Source: Xestospongia bergquistia
Lineage: Eukaryota; Porifera; Demospongiae; Haplosclerida; Petrosiidae
DNA: 64,000 nucleotides
NCBI GenBank assembly: GCA_963965975.1
Contig: OZ014411.1
Coordinates: forward strand, 15,838,446 to 15,902,445
Direction of reading: 5' to 3'
Shown: one piece after another, positions 60,040 to 64,000 of the stretch
How positions within the stretch are numbered: the stretch's first letter is position 1
Layout of the letters: every line of letters starts with the position of its first letter
Program-made: the position numbers and the translations under genes
Notes under the pieces: generated by a model
Told to the model about the DNA's origin: nothing
Database searches by the model: none
What the model saw: only the letters and a program-made list of their open reading frames with translations

Positions 60040-63000
60040 ATGGCTTTGAAAATGGCCACATTAGCAGTGCTACCTCTATCTCTGTTATTTCTCAGTAGTT
60101 TTTGTTATGGAGATAGGAATCATACATATAATGTTAACTCCTCCTCAGATTTAGAGAAGTATCTCTGTGATCATGACACAACATGGTCCTCTCAATATGT
60201 TGTGTTTTTGTTGAGCAGTTCTGTCAAATTCACCATTTCATCTGGTAACTTTTGTCAAGTGACCATTGGCCATACTAGTAAAGTTGAAATATGCAGTGAT
60301 TCTCCAACAGAGTCAGCTACAATAACTTGTGCTCACCATGTCTCACATTCTCTGCAGCCCAGAAGAGGTCTTGTTTTCTTAAACTCTACAGTCATTTTTA
60401 AACGATTGGTATTTAAGGATTGTGGTACGTATCTTACTACCATACAAGATACTGCGATCACTGACTACCTCAACAGTTCATCTCTTTATTACACTTCATT
60501 TCATGCTGCTGCATTAGTCTTCATTCATTGTCTGGTTAATATGACTCAAGTTAACATCTATAACTCATATGGGTTTGCTATGATTGGTGTAAATCTATAT
60601 AACTCTACTATTGACAATGTTAGTATGTCTAATTCATCTTTAAGTTTCGAAGCATACAACAATAACAAACAGAGTATTGGAAGTGGCCTTCTTCTTCATT
60701 ACATAAACACAAGTGTCAACTCTATTGCTATCTTTAACATACAGATCAAATATATAATTTTCTCAAATAACATTGAGTACAATACTCATTCTTGTCTTAC
60801 AGACACCTACTTTAGTAAATATTCATCATTTGATGGGTCTACTCCAATTGTCAATGCAGCTGGACTAACAATACTTTACACACAACTGAATAGTGGGAAG
60901 GTGTCAATTCTTATAACTGAATCACATTTTAATCAAAACGTTGGTAGTTTTGCAGGTGGTATGTTTGTTCTGCAATATCATACCTTTGCCACCACTAACA
61001 CAACAATTACTAATACAGTATTTGATCATAACATTAATATTGAGCATTGTCATGGAGCAGCTATTGTGTTTTATTGGTTATCATTTCAAGTATCTTCAAA
61101 TCAAGAACATTTAGTACCACTTCATTTTTTTAACACATCATTTTCAAAACACCAAGGTTTTTCAAAGACACTAGTGAGTAATGCGGACTATGGAGCCATC
61201 TACATTAATGTTGTTAATCCTGGATTTGTTCAAATTCATATTGATTTTATATGCTGTAATTTTTATAAAAATTTTGCTGCAAATTCAGGGATATGTTTAT
61301 ATGCCAATGGACATGTTGACAATGCAGGCAATGTCTCCATTACATTGGAGAGTGCTGTTGCTGTCAAGAATTCTCAAAATACTGGAATCCCTTTTGTATC
61401 ATCAGCAGGTATTTTTTATTTCAACAGAGTTAACAGAGTTGAGATCACTGGGACATCCAAATTCAATAAAAATTATGGATCAGTTATAACGTCTCAAGAT
61501 TCAAATGTTTATTTATCTGGTGAGTTAATATTTCATGACAATCATGCCATGAGTGGACCAGCAATTAATTTAAGAGGTAACTGTCAGTTATACTTTATGT
61601 CTGGTGTTATAGTCAAGTTTATTGATAATTGGGCTCAGTTAGTAGGAGGAGCTATATATGCAGAAGGTGTTAAGAGACATAATAAATGCGTCATACAAAT
61701 TGATTCCAATGTGTCTCAGATAGTGTTCTCAGACAATGAAGCAAGAAGAGCCGGAAGTTCAATATATGCTCACCCTATATTCTCATGTTATATCAACAAT
61801 TCAAATTATGTTATGTCTCCCAATGAGACTATGGCATACTATAACCAATACTTCAATTTCTATAGTTCTAAATCAAATACTACTTTGCTTGAGTTTTCAA
61901 CAACTCCAGAAAATCTTAAAGAAGGTACAGATGTAAATATTCCTCAGATTACATATCCAGGACAGAAAATTTATTACTGCATTTCAGCTATTGACGCCCT
62001 TACCAGAAATGTTTATACTACTATAGCAATTGAAATTGTCAGAAATCAATCTCAACCTAACATTTCAGACACTACCAAACTCTGGTTATCTTATGATGAC
62101 CAAGAACAAGTAATACAAGAAAATTCCAATTGCACTATCGTAAGTGTGACTGTTCATACAAATAACAAGGTTAATGTTATAGATGCAATGGTTGTCTTCT
62201 CTCTATACACACAATCAGCAATTCTAAAAGAGCATGTGAAAATACATCCATGTCCCTTGGGGTTTGAATTGAACGAAATAAAAGGCATCTGTGAGCTTTC
62301 ATCTTCCTTTCGTAACTTGAAGATAAGTCAACACATTTCATACACTATAACAAGTAACTTAACTAGTCAGCTGATAACAAGATTACCTTGGGCAGGAATA
62401 ATTGAATATATGAATGAAACAAAAGGAAAATTTGGTGTGTCACCTAGTTGTCCAATTGGATATTGTGACAACAATTATAGTCTAATCTATTTCTACAGTG
62501 GTGACTTATCATCTAATCAAAGTTTTAAGCTGTCAGATGGTATCACTGACTATCATCCACCATTGTGTTTATATCAACGTGAAGGAACATTATGTGGTAG
62601 ATGTAGTGAGGGATTAAGTGTGGTATTTGGGTCTACAGAATGTCATAACTGTAATAATGCATGGTTAGCAACGATTAGTATATACTTAGTTGCTGGTCCC
62701 CTCTTCATTTTTCTGTTATATGCTCTCAGACTTACATTAACAACTGGTACACTCAATGGTATTATATTCTATGCTCAGGCTTGTAATTGTGGTCTGCTTG
62801 ACATAATAAGATATGCATATTACTACAATAAATCTTCAATTGAGATGTTTTCTGGCGTTATAATTTTCTTTCTGCATCTTTTGAATCTTGATACTGTAAA
62901 TATTTTTCCTTTATGTTTTTTCAATGGGATGACAGAGTTATGGAAATCTGGTCTCAGTTTATTCTTTCCAATTTATTTGCTGACAATAGTTGTTGGCCTT

Positions 63001-63891
63001 ATTATCTTTAGCCGTTTTTCCATAAGGCTTTCTAACAAAATATCTCACTCTTCAGTTCAAATACTTGTTACCATTGTACATCTATCCTTCTCTAACTTAT
63101 TACTTCAGTTAATTAATGTATTAACTTATGCTGACGTTTATACATCTGATAATGTAGTTCGTGTTTGGTACTTTGATGGCAATGTCAAGTATGGAGGACA
63201 CTCCCATTGTATATTGATGATAGTGACCCTCATTGTAGTTGTTGGTCTATTGTTACCATATATACTGCTACTCCTCTTTGCTAAACAACTTAGACCACTG
63301 GCATGTACCAACAAGTACTTACGTCCTCTTATAGAAGCCATTCATGCTCCTTATAAGGAAGGTAAACAATATTGGTTTACATTACGTCTTCTGCTACTAT
63401 GTGCTATGTATATAATATATGCATTTTATAGAGCTAATGATGTTTATATCCTCTTTGTCACAACAAATACAATGTTGTTGGTATTCATATTCTTCCAAGC
63501 TTATATCAAACCATTCAAAAATAAGCTGACTCATATTCTCGATAGCTGGTTGATGATGAACTTAGCTTTCATTTATCTTACCATTTGGTATTTTCTTATT
63601 AATAATGAATTACTGGCTATTAAAATTTTTAGTTTTGCTTTTGTCTTTATGACATTGGTGACCTTCATAGCTGTCATAACCTATCACATACTCTGGGTCA
63701 TGGGAAAAGACTACTGTGTAAAGCAATGGTTTCAATATAAATATGAGAAATTCTGTCAGTGGTACATCAAAGTATCATTTTCCTATACTCCTATACAAAC
63801 TAACAGTCCATCACTACTTACAAATGCCAGTGGGTCTTTTTATGGATCATGTTCTGAGTTTAGAGAACCTGTTCTAGGTCACAGTGATTGA
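60040..63891 (+). CDS. Receptor 2: 1283-aa paralogue of receptor 1
   Basis: This gene has the same length, architecture and intronless structure as receptor 1. By eye I count 20 amino-acid differences (about 98.4% identity) and no indels. Eight lie in residues about 1050-1190 of the membrane domain (for example GGHYH/GGHSH, AKPLR/AKQLR, NKVIHI/NKLTHI), while about 745-1052 is invariant. The Cys-rich hinge and the GTLNGIIFYAQ motif are unchanged. Intact frames in both copies and the near-identical 5' flank suggest a recent duplication or ongoing gene conversion, with both genes possibly expressed. The function is unknown, as for receptor 1. Confidence 0.9.
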   Translation: MALKMATLAVLPLSLLFLSSFCYGDRNHTYNVNSSSDLEKYLCDHDTTWSSQYVVFLLSSSVKFTISSGNFCQVTIGHTSKVEICSDSPTESATITCAHHVSHSLQPRRGLVFLNSTVIFKRLVFKDCGTYLTTIQDTAITDYLNSSSLYYTSFHAAALVFIHCLVNMTQVNIYNSYGFAMIGVNLYNSTIDNVSMSNSSLSFEAYNNNKQSIGSGLLLHYINTSVNSIAIFNIQIKYIIFSNNIEYNTHSCLTDTYFSKYSSFDGSTPIVNAAGLTILYTQLNSGKVSILITESHFNQNVGSFAGGMFVLQYHTFATTNTTITNTVFDHNINIEHCHGAAIVFYWLSFQVSSNQEHLVPLHFFNTSFSKHQGFSKTLVSNADYGAIYINVVNPGFVQIHIDFICCNFYKNFAANSGICLYANGHVDNAGNVSITLESAVAVKNSQNTGIPFVSSAGIFYFNRVNRVEITGTSKFNKNYGSVITSQDSNVYLSGELIFHDNHAMSGPAINLRGNCQLYFMSGVIVKFIDNWAQLVGGAIYAEGVKRHNKCVIQIDSNVSQIVFSDNEARRAGSSIYAHPIFSCYINNSNYVMSPNETMAYYNQYFNFYSSKSNTTLLEFSTTPENLKEGTDVNIPQITYPGQKIYYCISAIDALTRNVYTTIAIEIVRNQSQPNISDTTKLWLSYDDQEQVIQENSNCTIVSVTVHTNNKVNVIDAMVVFSLYTQSAILKEHVKIHPCPLGFELNEIKGICELSSSFRNLKISQHISYTITSNLTSQLITRLPWAGIIEYMNETKGKFGVSPSCPIGYCDNNYSLIYFYSGDLSSNQSFKLSDGITDYHPPLCLYQREGTLCGRCSEGLSVVFGSTECHNCNNAWLATISIYLVAGPLFIFLLYALRLTLTTGTLNGIIFYAQACNCGLLDIIRYAYYYNKSSIEMFSGVIIFFLHLLNLDTVNIFPLCFFNGMTELWKSGLSLFFPIYLLTIVVGLIIFSRFSIRLSNKISHSSVQILVTIVHLSFSNLLLQLINVLTYADVYTSDNVVRVWYFDGNVKYGGHSHCILMIVTLIVVVGLLLPYILLLLFAKQLRPLACTNKYLRPLIEAIHAPYKEGKQYWFTLRLLLLCAMYIIYAFYRANDVYILFVTTNTMLLVFIFFQAYIKPFKNKLTHILDSWLMMNLAFIYLTIWYFLINNELLAIKIFSFAFVFMTLVTFIAVITYHILWVMGKDYCVKQWFQYKYEKFCQWYIKVSFSYTPIQTNSPSLLTNASGSFYGSCSEFREPVLGHSD

Positions 63892-64000
63892 GCTACTTTA
63901 ACAAATTGAATTTATGTGTTATCTTTTTTTAATATAATTATTATTTTATACTTACTATTGAGTAGTTTATATTTTTGAATCATATTGAGTTTAAGCAAAT
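63892..64000 (+). repeat. Receptor 2 3' flank, continues past window end
   Basis: This is nearly identical to 54561-54669 after receptor 1, so the duplicated unit extends beyond the window. Confidence 0.85.

Noticed and set aside
1-64000. tRNA, rRNA, CRISPR array, bacterial operon or prophage features
   Set aside because: I looked for tRNA B-box words, regular spacer arrays and Shine-Dalgarno-led gene strings and saw none. The spliced, AT-rich layout is eukaryotic.

Overview
The window looks like nuclear DNA of an early-branching animal, most likely a demosponge such as Amphimedon queenslandica. It is very AT-rich, its introns are small with GT..AG ends, and its coding exons are short. It holds Notch-ligand (Delta-like) genes with MNNL, DSL and EGF modules, large intronless beta-helix membrane receptors, and several classes of decayed transposons. 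The species is inferred from family content, not shown directly. Exon structures are my own splice-site readings with phases checked by hand; no transcript or database evidence was available.

1-8.4 kb: mostly non-coding. It has a 49-bp near-perfect hairpin with an 8-bp target-site duplication (about 2.3 kb) and one candidate minus-strand exon (about 4.9 kb).

8.4-19.6 kb: a mosaic of nested duplications carrying broken gene pieces. A remnant of a SAM-like gene lies at 8.6-9.35 kb. A segment of about 4.5 kb is then present twice (about 10.3-14.6 and 15.2-19.6 kb). Each copy holds a decayed MTR4/SKI2-type RNA helicase fragment, a minisatellite built on ACATGTACAT, a minus-strand small gene, a minus-strand DDE transposase remnant, and an exon pair like VPS39/TGFBRAP1. 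That exon pair occurs three times because of an extra tandem duplication of about 517 bp.

20.2-24 kb: an insertion of about 3.5 kb bounded by inverted repeats of roughly 90 bp. It carries a multi-exon integrase-core (DDE) gene on the minus strand and, beside it, a second copy of the SAM-like gene fragment. It is absent from the paralogous site at 37.2 kb.

24-46.5 kb: a tandem array of three Delta units. Delta A (27.4-30.06 kb, 583 aa predicted) and Delta B (42.16-46.48 kb, 631 aa predicted) read intact through all exons. Between them lies a Delta pseudogene (35.3-36.25 kb), with a decayed reverse-transcriptase element just upstream (31.4-34.5 kb). The EGF repeats come as phase 1-1 exons, each encoding exactly three EGF modules: two such exons in A and three in B. 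The cytoplasmic tails differ sharply.

46.5-64 kb: a fragment of a Merlin-type transposase, then two tandem intronless genes for 1283-residue membrane proteins about 98% identical (50.7-54.6 and 60.0-63.9 kb). Fragments of Delta upstream DNA sit between them, and a third copy of the receptor 3' flank at 48.2 kb suggests a lost earlier copy. The Delta and receptor arrays therefore became interleaved through repeated unequal exchange.

The four intact large genes all encode surface proteins. The Delta products would act as membrane-bound Notch ligands. The receptor family has no established function that I can name.
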